A stretch of DNA of 43,731 bases from Bacteroidota bacterium (GCA_018268055.1 JAFDXF010000048.1:1-43731), one strand, 5' to 3'. Positions 32,942 through 41,892 are shown, counted from the first letter of the stretch. Notes: a model not told the origin generated them from the letters alone. Numbers and translations are program-made.

Positions 32942-33649
32942 ATCAAATACCGACATCTTTTTTTTGACTTGGATCACACACTTTGGGATTTTGAAACCAA
33001 TAGCGGACATTCACTACAAGAAATTTTTCAAACTTTGAAGCTGCAGGAAAGAGGCGTTAATAGTTTTGAGCAATTTCATCAAGCGTATTTAGCACATAAC
33101 GATAAACTTTGGGCTCGCTACCGCAATGGCTTTATAAAAGTGGATGAACTGCGTTGGAAAAGAATGTGGTTGGCTTTATTGGATTTTAAAATTGCTGATG
33201 AGCCGCTTGCCCGAAAAATGGGCGAAGAATTTTTAGAACTACTTCCTACCCGAAAAACTTTATTTCCGCATACTATTGAACTATTGGACTATTTGCAGCG
33301 AAAAGAATATCAATTGCATTTAATTACCAATGGATTTGAAAAAACCCAACACAGCAAACTGAACAACTCAGGCTTAGCAAAATATTTTAAAGAAGTTATT
33401 ACTTCCGAAGGCAGCAATAGTTTAAAACCACATAAAGAAATTTTTGAATTTGCATTTCAAAAAACCGGTGCATTGCCCGAACAGAGTATTATGATCGGCG
33501 ATAGTATAGAGGTTGATATTTTAGGAGCCATGAATGTAGGCATTGATCAAATTCATGTCAATCATCTTACCGATAAAGCAGAAAAAATAAACAACCAACT
33601 GCCTACTTATACGGTTTATTCGTTGAAAGAATTAGAAGATATTTTCTAA
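32942..33649 (+). CDS. HAD-family (YjjG-like) nucleotidase with non-standard start
   Basis: A HAD hydrolase related to the YjjG noncanonical pyrimidine nucleotidase; it dephosphorylates small phosphates, probably 5'-nucleotides. Motif I FFDLDHT, the motif II region LITNGFEKTQ, the motif III Lys in SLKPHKEIF and motif IV MIGDSIEVDILGA are all seen. The reading frame is open from 32855 but has no ATG, GTG or TTG before 32969, and that TTG falls inside motif I and would remove the nucleophile Asp. The family start corresponds to ATC at 32942 (IKYRHLFFDLDHT); CTG at 32930 or ATT at 32855 are alternatives. A near -7 box TATCTTCG lies at 32895-32902. Confidence 0.85.
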   Translation: MKYRHLFFDLDHTLWDFETNSGHSLQEIFQTLKLQERGVNSFEQFHQAYLAHNDKLWARYRNGFIKVDELRWKRMWLALLDFKIADEPLARKMGEEFLELLPTRKTLFPHTIELLDYLQRKEYQLHLITNGFEKTQHSKLNNSGLAKYFKEVITSEGSNSLKPHKEIFEFAFQKTGALPEQSIMIGDSIEVDILGAMNVGIDQIHVNHLTDKAEKINNQLPTYTVYSLKELEDIF

Positions 33650-33651
33650 TG

Positions 33652-34308
33652 TTATAGGGTTGCTATAACCGTAACACCACCTTGTGGTTTATCACCAATC
33701 TTTACATTAATTTTTGCGTCTAAAGGGAGTAATAGGTCAACCCGTGAACCGAATTTGATAAAGCCCATTTCATCACATTGCTTTACTTGCATACCGGGTT
33801 TTAAATAATTGCAAATACGCTTTGCCAATGCGCCGGCTATTTGCTTTACTAATATTTCTTTGCCATTCGTTCTGTAAACTACGCTGTGTCGTTCATTCTC
33901 GGTAGATGATTTTGGATGCCACGCTACTAAATATTTCCCTTTGTGGTATTGACTATACAACACCTCACCGCTTACCGGATTTCTATTCACATGTACATTT
34001 AACGGGCTCATAAATATAGAAACCTGAATACGTCTGTCCGTAAAATATTCATCAGCCTGCACTTCTTCTATCACCACTACTTTGCCATCGGCAGGAGCAA
34101 TGATAGCATTATCCTGAATCGTAAATGCTCTTTTAGGAATTCTAAAAAAAGAAATTAAGAAAATCAATAAACCTAAAGTGAGTAAAAAAATTATCCAACT
34201 CAACCAGGGCAAATGATCGCTCCATATATAAAAAGACAAAAGATTTAATAATACAAAAACAGAAGTGCCGATAGCTATACTTTTATATCCTTCTCTATGA
34301 ATTGTCAT
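33652..34308 (-). CDS. psd: phosphatidylserine decarboxylase
   Basis: Makes phosphatidylethanolamine from phosphatidylserine; pyruvoyl-dependent and self-cleaving. The 218-residue protein is of the short (archaeal/PSD-A) type: two hydrophobic segments in the first 55 residues, APADGKVV around 71-78, His106 in SPLNVHVNRNP, His141, and the cleavage site MGFIKFGSRVDLLLP with Gly187-Ser188. It is 71 bp downstream of cdsA in the CPBP-cdsA-psd set. It converges with the HAD gene with 2 bp between stops. Confidence 0.95.
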   Translation of the reverse strand: MTIHREGYKSIAIGTSVFVLLNLLSFYIWSDHLPWLSWIIFLLTLGLLIFLISFFRIPKRAFTIQDNAIIAPADGKVVVIEEVQADEYFTDRRIQVSIFMSPLNVHVNRNPVSGEVLYSQYHKGKYLVAWHPKSSTENERHSVVYRTNGKEILVKQIAGALAKRICNYLKPGMQVKQCDEMGFIKFGSRVDLLLPLDAKINVKIGDKPQGGVTVIATL

Positions 34309-34379
34309 ATATTTTTCTTTCGGGGCGAAAGTACTGCAATTCTATGTAAGTTTTAATTCTGAAAACTTTCAAAATATCA

Positions 34380-35243
34380 TTAAATGGAAATTGATACCAA
34401 TTTTAAAAATATCCAAACTGCCGGAATGGCAAATAACAAAGAATCAAATCTATCTAAAAATCCCCCATGCCCGGGCATAAATGTGCCACTATCTTTTACG
34501 CCCGCCATTCGTTTTAGTTTAGATTCAAATAAATCGCCGAAAGTACCGGCAACTGCGGCAACCAATGCAAGGCCAAATAAAAGCCAATGATTTAAAACGA
34601 TTTGTTTTTTTTCAAAAAAAAGAGGCAGTAAAAAACCAATGGCAATAGCCGCCAATATAATCCCGCCAATCGTCCCTTCCAAAGTTTTCTTCGGCGATAT
34701 TTTAGATAAGGGTGTTTTACCTATTAAAGAGCCAACGATATAAGCCATTGTATCATTAATCCATATACTGAGTATGATTAGCAGTGGAATAATAATTGTC
34801 CCTGTATAAGAATATAAATGCAATAGTAACCCAATGCTCAACGAAACATACAGAATACCTGCAGCCGACATTGTAAATGCTTTTAGTTCTATTTTTTTCT
34901 GTACAAAAACGCCAAGTATCAAATAAATAAACCCTGCGGCCGACATAGGCAAAGAAAAATTATCTCTTATTCCATATCCCAATATTTGAAAAGTATGATC
35001 ACAAAACAAAAGCATTATTCCAAACCCAATCAGCATCAACCCCATTTTGAGATAAATATGAATATTGTTTTTTTGAATTTTTTCTGTAAGTTTTAAATAT
35101 TCAAACCAACAACCAAAATGTATCATAGAAAATAAAACCAAAAAGCTCCACTTATTCCAGAACAAACCCAATAGCATCACTGCTGCAAAAACAACTGCGG
35201 TAAGCGTTCTTGTTTTAAATACGGTGCGATTCAGTGCCATCAA
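34380..35243 (-). CDS. cdsA: phosphatidate cytidylyltransferase (CDP-diglyceride synthase)
   Basis: Makes CDP-diacylglycerol, the activated donor for phospholipids. The 287-residue protein has about eight hydrophobic segments and the signature at the C-terminal end, KLKRMAGVKDSGTFMPGHGG followed by FLDRFDS. An internal SPKKTLEGTIGG motif is also typical. It lies between the CPBP protein and psd; both lipid genes in one transcript suit a phosphatidylethanolamine pathway, though pssA is not in the window. Confidence 0.96.
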   Translation of the reverse strand: MMALNRTVFKTRTLTAVVFAAVMLLGLFWNKWSFLVLFSMIHFGCWFEYLKLTEKIQKNNIHIYLKMGLMLIGFGIMLLFCDHTFQILGYGIRDNFSLPMSAAGFIYLILGVFVQKKIELKAFTMSAAGILYVSLSIGLLLHLYSYTGTIIIPLLIILSIWINDTMAYIVGSLIGKTPLSKISPKKTLEGTIGGIILAAIAIGFLLPLFFEKKQIVLNHWLLFGLALVAAVAGTFGDLFESKLKRMAGVKDSGTFMPGHGGFLDRFDSLLFAIPAVWIFLKLVSISI

Positions 35244-35258
35244 ATATTTTTTACAAAT

Positions 35259-36242
35259 TTATTCGGGAGTGTTTTCATCAAAATCAAAGGGATGATTTTT
35301 TGTCGGCTTATCATCGTCTGCATACACTTCGTGATAGGTCGTTTTTGATTTTTTTACCATCCAACTAAACAATAAAAAAACAGCGGTAAAACTGATAATG
35401 GCAGCAATCAATAATTGTTGTGGCTGAACTGAAGTCGTTGCATTCTCTGTCAGCTCAGGTTTGATATATGCCATCGTTATCAAAAATGCATCATACACAA
35501 AATGAGCTACCATAGCCACCCAAAGGCTGCCACTATACCAATAGATAGCACCCAGCAAAACACCTAATGCAAAACGAGGAATGAAACCATAAAACTGCAT
35601 GTGTATTGCAGAAAATATTGCAGCAGTAATAATTATACCTGCCCAATGGCTTTTAAAAATTTTAATCAATAACCGTTGTGCTATACCTCTAAATAATAGT
35701 TCTTCGCCAACAGCAGCTAATCCGGCAATAAAAACGATATTCAGCAACAAATCTTTTATAGTATGCTTACTCAAAATCATTGTAAGTGTGCGATCTGCTT
35801 CAGATTCTGATTGTGCTACCCAATCATCTACATTGGAAGGCAACTGAATACTCTTATTGATCAATCCAAGATATTCCGTAAAAGGTATAGCAAGGATCAT
35901 CACAATAGCTGCAACGAAAAAGTATAATTTAACAGAAGGCTCTTTCATGCCGAGATAATTCTGAGTATCCGTACTAAACAATCTGGAACATATATAAGTA
36001 GGAATCAAAAACAAAGCTATAAACTGAACTAACTGCATCCCACGTATAAGGGCAGGAATCACCGGATCAGAAGCATCCCATTTAGAAGCATCGGCAATTT
36101 TTTCAAAACCCATACCGGTAATATAAGAAAGAATGACAGTACCTATCGAACCAATAATAAACATGGAAACCAAACAGATAGATATAAAAAGTAAAAATTG
36201 TGAAAGAGGCGGCCTGGATTTTAATAGTCCTTTAATTACCAT
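35259..36242 (-). CDS. CPBP-family intramembrane protease
   Basis: 327 residues from the ATG at 36242 (MVIKGLLKSRPPL). The longer ORF would overlap dusB on the other strand and is rejected. It has about eight hydrophobic segments and the CAAX-protease/bacteriocin-processing motifs: EELLFRGIAQ (motif 1), FSAIHMQFYGF (motif 2 His) and VAHFVYDAFL (motif 3 His). Its C-terminal tail is charged (DDDKPTKNHPFDFDENTPE). It is 15 bp upstream of cdsA and so is probably in one operon with it. The protein substrate is unknown. Confidence 0.92.
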   Translation of the reverse strand: MVIKGLLKSRPPLSQFLLFISICLVSMFIIGSIGTVILSYITGMGFEKIADASKWDASDPVIPALIRGMQLVQFIALFLIPTYICSRLFSTDTQNYLGMKEPSVKLYFFVAAIVMILAIPFTEYLGLINKSIQLPSNVDDWVAQSESEADRTLTMILSKHTIKDLLLNIVFIAGLAAVGEELLFRGIAQRLLIKIFKSHWAGIIITAAIFSAIHMQFYGFIPRFALGVLLGAIYWYSGSLWVAMVAHFVYDAFLITMAYIKPELTENATTSVQPQQLLIAAIISFTAVFLLFSWMVKKSKTTYHEVYADDDKPTKNHPFDFDENTPE

Positions 36243-36259
36243 ACTCAACTTTTGATTTG

Positions 36260-36267
36260 TAAATTTG
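36260..36267 (+). promoter_or_regulatory. dusB -7 box TAAATTTG
   Basis: Exact TAnnTTTG match 12 nt before the GTG at 36280. It lies in the 37-bp gap between divergent dusB and the CPBP gene. Confidence 0.5.
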
Positions 36268-36279
36268 CAAATTCTAAAC

Positions 36280-37320
36280 GTGGTAAAGATAGGCAACATA
36301 TCGCTTCCGGATTTTCCGCTCCTTCTTGCTCCTATGGAAGATGTGAGTGATCCTCCTTTTCGTGCTGTGTGCAAAGACAATGGTGCGGATTTGATGTACA
36401 CCGAATTCATCAGCAGTGAAGGGCTGATAAGAGATGCCATCAAAAGCCGAAAGAAATTAGACATTTTTGAATACGAAAGACCTGTTGGTATTCAGATTTT
36501 TGGCGGTGATGAAGAAAGCCTTGCAATGGCTGCCAAGATTGTTGAAGTTACAAACCCTGATTTATTGGATATAAATTTCGGTTGCCCTGTAAAAAAAGTT
36601 GCCTTGAAAGGTGCCGGCGCCGGTGTGCTTCGTGATATTGATTTGATGGTGCGATTGACGGATGCAGTCGTAAAATCAACTTCACTGCCTGTAACGGTGA
36701 AAACAAGACTGGGCTGGGATGAAAGCACAAAGAACATCGAAGAAGTAGCAGAACGATTGCAAGACGTAGGTATTAAAGCATTGGCTATTCACGGGCGCAC
36801 TCGAGTACAGATGTACAAAGGCGAAGCAGACTGGACATTAATAGGCAAGGTGAAAAATAATCCAAGAATTAAGATTCCGATTTTTGGCAATGGCGATATT
36901 GACAGTCCTGAAAAAACATTGGAATATAAAAATCGCTATGGCATTGATGGTATTATGATTGGCCGTGCCGCTATTGGTTATCCATGGATTTTTAATGAAA
37001 TAAAACATTTTCTAAAAACAGGTGAGCATCTTCCTGCGCCCACTATTGAAGATAGGCTGACTGTATGCAGAAAGCATTTGCAAAAATCTGTAGAGTGGAA
37101 AGGCCCGATTGTGGGCATCAACGAAATGCGCCGACATTATACCAATTACCTAAAAGGTTTACCTAATATTAAAGAGTTCAGGCTCAAATTAGTTACATTG
37201 AAAACTGAAGAAGAGATTAATGAAGTACTCAATGAAATAGCTGTTGCTTACAAAGGATACGAGTTTAATAAAACCCCGATTGAGTTAATCAATTATCATC
37301 AAAAATGTCCGGTGGGATAA
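36280..37320 (+). CDS. dusB: tRNA-dihydrouridine synthase
   Basis: A flavin enzyme that reduces uridines in tRNA. 346 residues from the GTG at 36280 (MVKIGNISLPDFPLLLAPME), which matches family starts; the TTG at 36265 is in the -7 box. Motifs: FMN-binding LAPMEDVSDPPFR, catalytic Cys102 in NFGCPVKKV, TVKTRLGWD, ALAIHGRTRVQMYKG and GIMIGRAAIGYPWIF. The C-terminal helical domain is present. It converges with a membrane protein gene; a stem CCGGTG/CACCGG (37309-37335) spans both stop codons. Confidence 0.95.
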   Translation: MVKIGNISLPDFPLLLAPMEDVSDPPFRAVCKDNGADLMYTEFISSEGLIRDAIKSRKKLDIFEYERPVGIQIFGGDEESLAMAAKIVEVTNPDLLDINFGCPVKKVALKGAGAGVLRDIDLMVRLTDAVVKSTSLPVTVKTRLGWDESTKNIEEVAERLQDVGIKALAIHGRTRVQMYKGEADWTLIGKVKNNPRIKIPIFGNGDIDSPEKTLEYKNRYGIDGIMIGRAAIGYPWIFNEIKHFLKTGEHLPAPTIEDRLTVCRKHLQKSVEWKGPIVGINEMRRHYTNYLKGLPNIKEFRLKLVTLKTEEEINEVLNEIAVAYKGYEFNKTPIELINYHQKCPVG

Positions 37321-37323
37321 TAC

Positions 37324-37872
37324 TTACTTCACCGGATAACCTGTAAGTGTTGAGAACACTTTCAATCCTTTCACATATTCCTTTACACGCTTCTCATCTA
37401 AATAATTTATCAAAAGTGCTAATAATGAAATAATCATCAATGTAAGGCCTAATCCTTTTCTGAAAAAAGAAAATCGGCAGGCATCACCTTCACATACAAC
37501 ATAAAACCGGAAATAAAGCGCAATTCCAAAAACTAATAAAAACACTAATGCCCATAAGTTGGACTTACGAACCTTGAGCACTTTCATCATACGAGGCAAT
37601 TCTTTATTTCTCAAATTCTGAGGATTCATATCATAATCATAAACATTACGTTTCCTTCGCTCATCACTTTTTTTAAAAGCATTATAGCCCGAATACATTA
37701 AATACAATCCCAGTAATAAAGGCGGTAATGATGCACCAAAATAGAAAGAGTTTCTTTCAATAAAAAATAACACAGTGCCGACAACCACACCTACTAAGCC
37801 AAAAATTATATAATTCTTTCCTGCAGATTTTTCTGCTACATAATACTTTTCTATATCTTTTTTTTCAAACAT
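37324..37872 (-). CDS. four-helix membrane protein of unknown function
   Basis: The 182-residue protein has hydrophobic segments at about 20-39, 44-63, 106-124 and 140-160, a charged cytoplasmic-looking loop (KKSDERRKRNVYDYDMNPQN) between the second and third, and two cysteines in VVCEGDAC. It has no recognised domain. It is the last gene of the aldehyde dehydrogenase, glutathione-peroxidase, membrane protein set (7-bp gap to the peroxidase gene). Confidence 0.75.
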   Translation of the reverse strand: MFEKKDIEKYYVAEKSAGKNYIIFGLVGVVVGTVLFFIERNSFYFGASLPPLLLGLYLMYSGYNAFKKSDERRKRNVYDYDMNPQNLRNKELPRMMKVLKVRKSNLWALVFLLVFGIALYFRFYVVCEGDACRFSFFRKGLGLTLMIISLLALLINYLDEKRVKEYVKGLKVFSTLTGYPVK

Positions 37873-37879
37873 TGTACTG

Positions 37880-38560
37880 CTATTTATTGATCGCTGTTTT
37901 TATTTTATCACTCATTGGAGAAACAGATGGGCCGAAATAATCTGTCAACCTACCGTTTTCATCCACAATATACTTGGAAAAATTCCAATCGGGCACTTGA
38001 TCATTCCATCCATTTTGTTCCGAGTGTGTAAGCCAACGATACACATCATTTTGACCTTCCTTTTTCAAAACCACCGATTTTTTCATTATCGGAAAGCTCA
38101 AGTTAAAATTTTGCTTACAAAAGTCTGCTATTGCTACATCGCTATCTTTCTCTTGCTCTTTAAAATCATTTGCAGGGAAAGCAAGAATCATCAACTTACC
38201 CTTATTTGTATCATAAAGTTTTTGCAACGCTTCATATTGTTGTGTATAGCCGCAGTCGCTTGCAGTATTGACCAGCATAATTTTTTTCCCTTTCAAAGTT
38301 TCCAAATTTAAAACACTGCCATCGTTCAAAAGAGTATGAAGGGTGTAGAATGAAACAACAGGATTTTTATCTGCATTGGTTAAATGCAAAGAATTACTGC
38401 CAGTGAGTTTTGTAACCCACATCAAAGCCGGATATACTGTTTTTAAAAGTTTTTGACGAAAGGTCATATTTTCCGAATTACGATTTACATAAAAAAAGTA
38501 GGCAAAAAATAAAAATAAAAAAGCAGCTACTCCTAAAAACATTTTCTTCAAAAATTTCAT
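37880..38560 (-). CDS. membrane-anchored glutathione-peroxidase-family protein
   Basis: The 226-residue protein has an N-terminal transmembrane helix (about 7-25), then a thioredoxin-fold peroxidase domain: NTASDCGYTQQY with the peroxidatic Cys103, FPANDFKEQE in the place of FPxNQFxxQE, and DWNFSKYIVD with Trp192 and Asn193. So Cys, Trp and Asn of the usual tetrad are kept, but the Gln position is Asp132. Members of this kind usually use thioredoxin. It overlaps the ALDH gene by 4 bp. Confidence 0.9.
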   Translation of the reverse strand: MKFLKKMFLGVAAFLFLFFAYFFYVNRNSENMTFRQKLLKTVYPALMWVTKLTGSNSLHLTNADKNPVVSFYTLHTLLNDGSVLNLETLKGKKIMLVNTASDCGYTQQYEALQKLYDTNKGKLMILAFPANDFKEQEKDSDVAIADFCKQNFNLSFPIMKKSVVLKKEGQNDVYRWLTHSEQNGWNDQVPDWNFSKYIVDENGRLTDYFGPSVSPMSDKIKTAINK

Positions 38561-39930
38561 CTGATAATTCTTTTAAGCAATTTCAATCTCCCTTGCAAGG
38601 GTGGATATTTCATAGCCGGGTCAAACCATGTAGGTGTTTTCATCACAGCTTTTTTATGACTGAATGTGTCAAAAGAAAATTTTCCATGATAACTTCCGGT
38701 GCCACTGAAGCCTCTTCCTCCAAAAGGTAAATGATGATTGGTAAGATGCCAACTTGAGTTATTGATACAGGCTCCACCGGAAGGTACTGCTTTAATCCAC
38801 TTGATAGCAGTAGCATATTTTGCAGTATAAATGTAGAATGATAAAGGGTTTGGATGTTTGTTTATAATAGCCAATGCTTCATTCATTGTAGAAAATGATA
38901 ATATAGGTAGTATAGGTCCGAATATTTCATCCTTCATTACAGATGCATCCAATGATACATGCTCTAAAATCGTAGGTTCTATAAATAATTTTTCTTTCTT
39001 GGTTCTGCCGCCGTAAGTTATTTTTCCTTCTGATAAATATTCAGATACTCTATCAAATTGTTTTTCATTAATCATTTTGCCGTAGTTATAATTTTCTTCC
39101 GGCTTATCTGAAAAAAATTTTTGAATACATCCTTTCAGTTCTTCTACTAATTTATCTTTCACCGATTGATGCACTAAAATATAATCCGGCGCAACACACA
39201 TTTGTCCGCAGTTGGAAAATTTAGTCATCGCTATTCGTCTTGCTGCTACTTTTATATTCGCATCTGCTTCTACCACGCAAGGACTTTTGCCACCGAGTTC
39301 TAAAGTAACAGGCGTTAATTTTTCAGCAGCCATTTTATAAATAATTTTTCCAACGGATGTGCTTCCGGTATAAAATACATGATCGAAAGTAAAATTGTTC
39401 ATCATTGAAGGAATCACAGCTTGCCCCTCACCCTGCACATATAAAATGTATTGTGATGGAAATATTTCTTCAATTATTTTTTTCATAACAGCATCGGTAG
39501 CAGGAGCAAATTCACTGGGTTTCAAAACCACACAGTTACCTGCAGCAATAGCACCAATCAATGGATTGATCAACAATTGAAAGGGATAATTCCATGGCCC
39601 AATAATCAATACAACACCAAGCGGCTCAGCCACAATTCTACTGCTGGATGGAAAGTTTAAAAAATTGGTAGCTACTCTTTGCGGCAACATCCATGAGCCA
39701 AGTTTTTGAATCGCTACATTCAACTCAGCAAGTACCATACCTGTTTCAGTCACCCAGGTTTCTTCTTTACTTTTTTTTAAGTCCTGATATAAAGCCGTAT
39801 ATAATTCATCTTCGTATTTCAAAATAGATGCTTTTAGTTTTTTCAACTGCTGCCTGCGAAAAAAATAATCTTTCGTAGTACTACTTTCAAAATAATGCCG
39901 CATGTTTTCCAATTGTGCTTGCAATTCCAT
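38557..39930 (-). CDS. class 3-type aldehyde dehydrogenase
   Basis: Oxidises aldehydes to acids with NAD(P). The 457-residue protein, shorter than the usual 490-500, is of the class 3 (fatty aldehyde) type with no N-terminal extension. Motifs: GPWNYPFQLL, LKPSEFAP, FTGS-like FYTGSTSVGK, LELGGKSP (Glu211), CGQMCVAPDYIL (catalytic Cys245) and EIFGPILPIL. The C-terminal part has FGGRGFSGTGSYHG and a basic tail. It begins the operon with the glutathione-peroxidase-like gene. Confidence 0.94.
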   Translation of the reverse strand: MELQAQLENMRHYFESSTTKDYFFRRQQLKKLKASILKYEDELYTALYQDLKKSKEETWVTETGMVLAELNVAIQKLGSWMLPQRVATNFLNFPSSSRIVAEPLGVVLIIGPWNYPFQLLINPLIGAIAAGNCVVLKPSEFAPATDAVMKKIIEEIFPSQYILYVQGEGQAVIPSMMNNFTFDHVFYTGSTSVGKIIYKMAAEKLTPVTLELGGKSPCVVEADANIKVAARRIAMTKFSNCGQMCVAPDYILVHQSVKDKLVEELKGCIQKFFSDKPEENYNYGKMINEKQFDRVSEYLSEGKITYGGRTKKEKLFIEPTILEHVSLDASVMKDEIFGPILPILSFSTMNEALAIINKHPNPLSFYIYTAKYATAIKWIKAVPSGGACINNSSWHLTNHHLPFGGRGFSGTGSYHGKFSFDTFSHKKAVMKTPTWFDPAMKYPPLQGRLKLLKRIIR

Positions 39931-40055
39931 TGTAGAAAATTTAATTTGTAAATTTAGTTTTTATATTCTGTTATCGGAGTTTAAAAAAATATTACTGCGC
40001 AAAAGACGAAACAGCATTACTATTTATTTTAAATTTCCATTTTAATATTAAAGAA

Positions 40056-40493
40056 ATGAATGATGAATATTTTATGAAGCAGGCGCTGAAGGAAGCCAAA
40101 AGAGCTTTTGATGAAGATGAAATACCCGTTGGCGCTGTGGTGGTAGTGAATGAAAAGATCATTGCACGTGGTTATAATATGGTAGAAAAGCTAAACGACC
40201 CAACCGCACATGCCGAAATGATTGCACTTACCTCTGCTTTTAATGCATTAGGAGCAAAATATCTGACAGATGCCACGCTTTATATTACACTTGAACCTTG
40301 CCTGATGTGTGCCGGAGCCATTTATTGGAGCAAACTGACCAGAATTGTTTATGGTGCCGAAGATGAAAAAAACGGTTATAAAAAAAAGGCAGGCAATAAC
40401 TGGCCATTTCATCCCAAAGCAGAATTAGTAAGCGGAATAATGAAAGAAGAGTGCACTCAGCTGATGAAAGATTTTTTCAAGAATAAAAGGTAG
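40056..40493 (+). CDS. tadA: tRNA adenosine(34) deaminase / nucleoside deaminase
   Basis: A zinc-dependent deaminase of 145 residues. The zinc site is HAE (His52, Glu54 in PTAHAEMIAL) and PCLMC (Cys82, Cys85). The size and the segment ARGYNMVEKLNDP match TadA, which makes inosine at tRNA-Arg position 34; a guanine deaminase is a less likely alternative because those differ in the C-terminal part. It is a single gene between ALDH and sodA. Confidence 0.9.
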   Translation: MNDEYFMKQALKEAKRAFDEDEIPVGAVVVVNEKIIARGYNMVEKLNDPTAHAEMIALTSAFNALGAKYLTDATLYITLEPCLMCAGAIYWSKLTRIVYGAEDEKNGYKKKAGNNWPFHPKAELVSGIMKEECTQLMKDFFKNKR

Positions 40494-40554
40494 AGATAGA
40501 TTGCGAAATTAGGAACTATTGCATAAAATTGAAATTTTCGTAAGAATAGAAGTG

Positions 40555-40562
40555 TAAATTTG
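40555..40562 (+). promoter_or_regulatory. sodA promoter, -7 box TAAATTTG
   Basis: Exact TAnnTTTG match, with a TTG at 40529-40531 spaced 23 bp upstream as a possible -33. The leader to the sodA ATG is about 40 nt and A-rich. Confidence 0.5.
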
Positions 40563-40607
40563 TAACGCTAAAAACATTTAAGAAACAAAAATCAAAAAAT
40601 AAAGATT

Positions 40608-41207
40608 ATGGCATTTACACTTCCTGCGCTCCCATACACACACGATGCATTGGAGCCACACATCGACACATTGACGATGCAAATTCACCACGGCAAGCAC
40701 CATCAGGCTTATGTGGACAATCTGAATAAGGCAATTGCCGGTACAGAAAATGAAAACAAATCGTTAGAAGAATTAGTTGCTCATGCCGGTACTATTAGTG
40801 CTGCAGTACGCAACAACGGCGGTGGTCATTGGAATCACTCTTTCTTCTGGGAAAGCCTATCACCAAATGGTGGTGGCGCTCCAAGTGGAAAATTGGCTGA
40901 TGCAATCAATGCAGCATTTGGTTCTTTTGATGAGTTCAAAACAAAATTTGCTGCTGCAGGTGCCGGTAGGTTTGGCAGTGGTTGGGCATGGCTGATAGCT
41001 CAAGATGGTCAATTAGTAATTTCTTCAACGCCGAATCAAGATAATCCATTGATGGATGTGGCTGAGGTTAAAGGCACTCCATTATTTGGTGTGGACGTTT
41101 GGGAACATGCTTATTATTTGAAATACCAAAATAAGCGTGCCGATTATTTAGCGGCAATTTGGAATGTGGCCGACTGGAATAAAGTGGCTGAGCGTTTTGG
41201 AAAGTAA
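40608..41207 (+). CDS. sodA: superoxide dismutase (Fe/Mn family)
   Basis: Converts superoxide to hydrogen peroxide and oxygen. The 199-residue protein has all four metal ligands: His27 (MQIHHGKHH), His77 (NHSFFW), Asp163 and His167 ([11 protein letters not shown]). Gly at GGGH and Gln in PNQDNPLM are more in line with the Mn or cambialistic type than with Fe-only enzymes, but the metal cannot be decided here. The protein has no signal peptide, so it is cytoplasmic. It has its own promoter and terminator, so it is a single-gene unit. Confidence 0.96.
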   Translation: MAFTLPALPYTHDALEPHIDTLTMQIHHGKHHQAYVDNLNKAIAGTENENKSLEELVAHAGTISAAVRNNGGGHWNHSFFWESLSPNGGGAPSGKLADAINAAFGSFDEFKTKFAAAGAGRFGSGWAWLIAQDGQLVISSTPNQDNPLMDVAEVKGTPLFGVDVWEHAYYLKYQNKRADYLAAIWNVADWNKVAERFGK

Positions 41208-41233
41208 TTAATAGAATTGAATGGGTATATTAT

Positions 41234-41262
41234 AAGCCTGTCCTAAACGACAGGCTTTTTTT
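41234..41262 (+). terminator. rho-independent terminator of sodA
   Basis: Perfect 9-bp stem AAGCCTGTC/GACAGGCTT with a 6-nt loop and seven Ts. It starts 26 bp after the sodA stop. Confidence 0.92.
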
Positions 41263-41268
41263 GGCTTA

Positions 41269-41499
41269 TTATGGCACCGGATCATAGCCACTGCCGCCCC
41301 ATGGATGGCAACGACTAATTCGTTTGATAGCCAACCACAACCCTTTGAATACGCCATGTTTCTGAAGTGCTTCTGCTGCATAGTGCGAGCAGGTAGGTGT
41401 ATAACGACATTTAGGGCCTAACCATGGAGAGATTACCCATTGATAAACTTTTATCAATGCAATAAATGGAAAGGCTAATATTTTTAAAATGATTTTCAA
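41269..41499 (-). CDS. yidD: membrane protein insertion efficiency factor YidD
   Basis: A 76-residue protein with the family body [37 protein letters not shown] and GYDPVP. It aids YidC-dependent insertion of membrane proteins. It has a hydrophobic start and three conserved cysteines. It lies 8 bp after rnpA in the standard rpmH-rnpA-yidD order; yidC itself is not next to it here. Confidence 0.96.
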   Translation of the reverse strand: MKIILKILAFPFIALIKVYQWVISPWLGPKCRYTPTCSHYAAEALQKHGVFKGLWLAIKRISRCHPWGGSGYDPVP

Positions 41500-41507
41500 A
41501 TGATATT

Positions 41508-41888
41508 CTAAAACAGTTTTATTAATTTCTTAATCGCCTGATTTATCTGTTCTGTTATGAATGAGTAATCAGGCATTTCTTTTCCGGTATAAATAAAAAA
41601 AACAGACAACTGTTTTCGTTGTTCTAATAATTTTTCAGTCAATCCATTTTTATTCAACCGCCATGCTTCTCTTGTCCATCTTTTGATTTTATTTCGGTCA
41701 ACAGCATGTTTAAAATTTTTATTGCTTACACCTATCCCAAACAGAAGAGCTTCTGTTGAAATTGAAGTAAAATGATATACGATACGAAAAGAAGGCACAT
41801 GCAATTTTGCGCCTTCCTTAAAAAGCAGTTCTATTTGCTTCCGGCTTTTTAATCGTTCGTTTTTACCCAGTGTAAATTTAGTTACCAC
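41508..41888 (-). CDS. rnpA: ribonuclease P protein component
   Basis: The small protein subunit of RNase P, which matures tRNA 5' ends. I start it at the GTG at 41888 (126 residues, [20 protein letters not shown]), because family members begin just before FTLGKxERLKS and a TATTTTTG box ends 4 nt upstream. The longer ATG start at 41942 would begin before a terminator hairpin and is unlikely. The family signature [15 protein letters not shown] is present. It is followed closely by yidD. Confidence 0.95.
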   Translation of the reverse strand: MVTKFTLGKNERLKSRKQIELLFKEGAKLHVPSFRIVYHFTSISTEALLFGIGVSNKNFKHAVDRNKIKRWTREAWRLNKNGLTEKLLEQRKQLSVFFIYTGKEMPDYSFITEQINQAIKKLIKLF

Positions 41889-41892
41889 AGTA

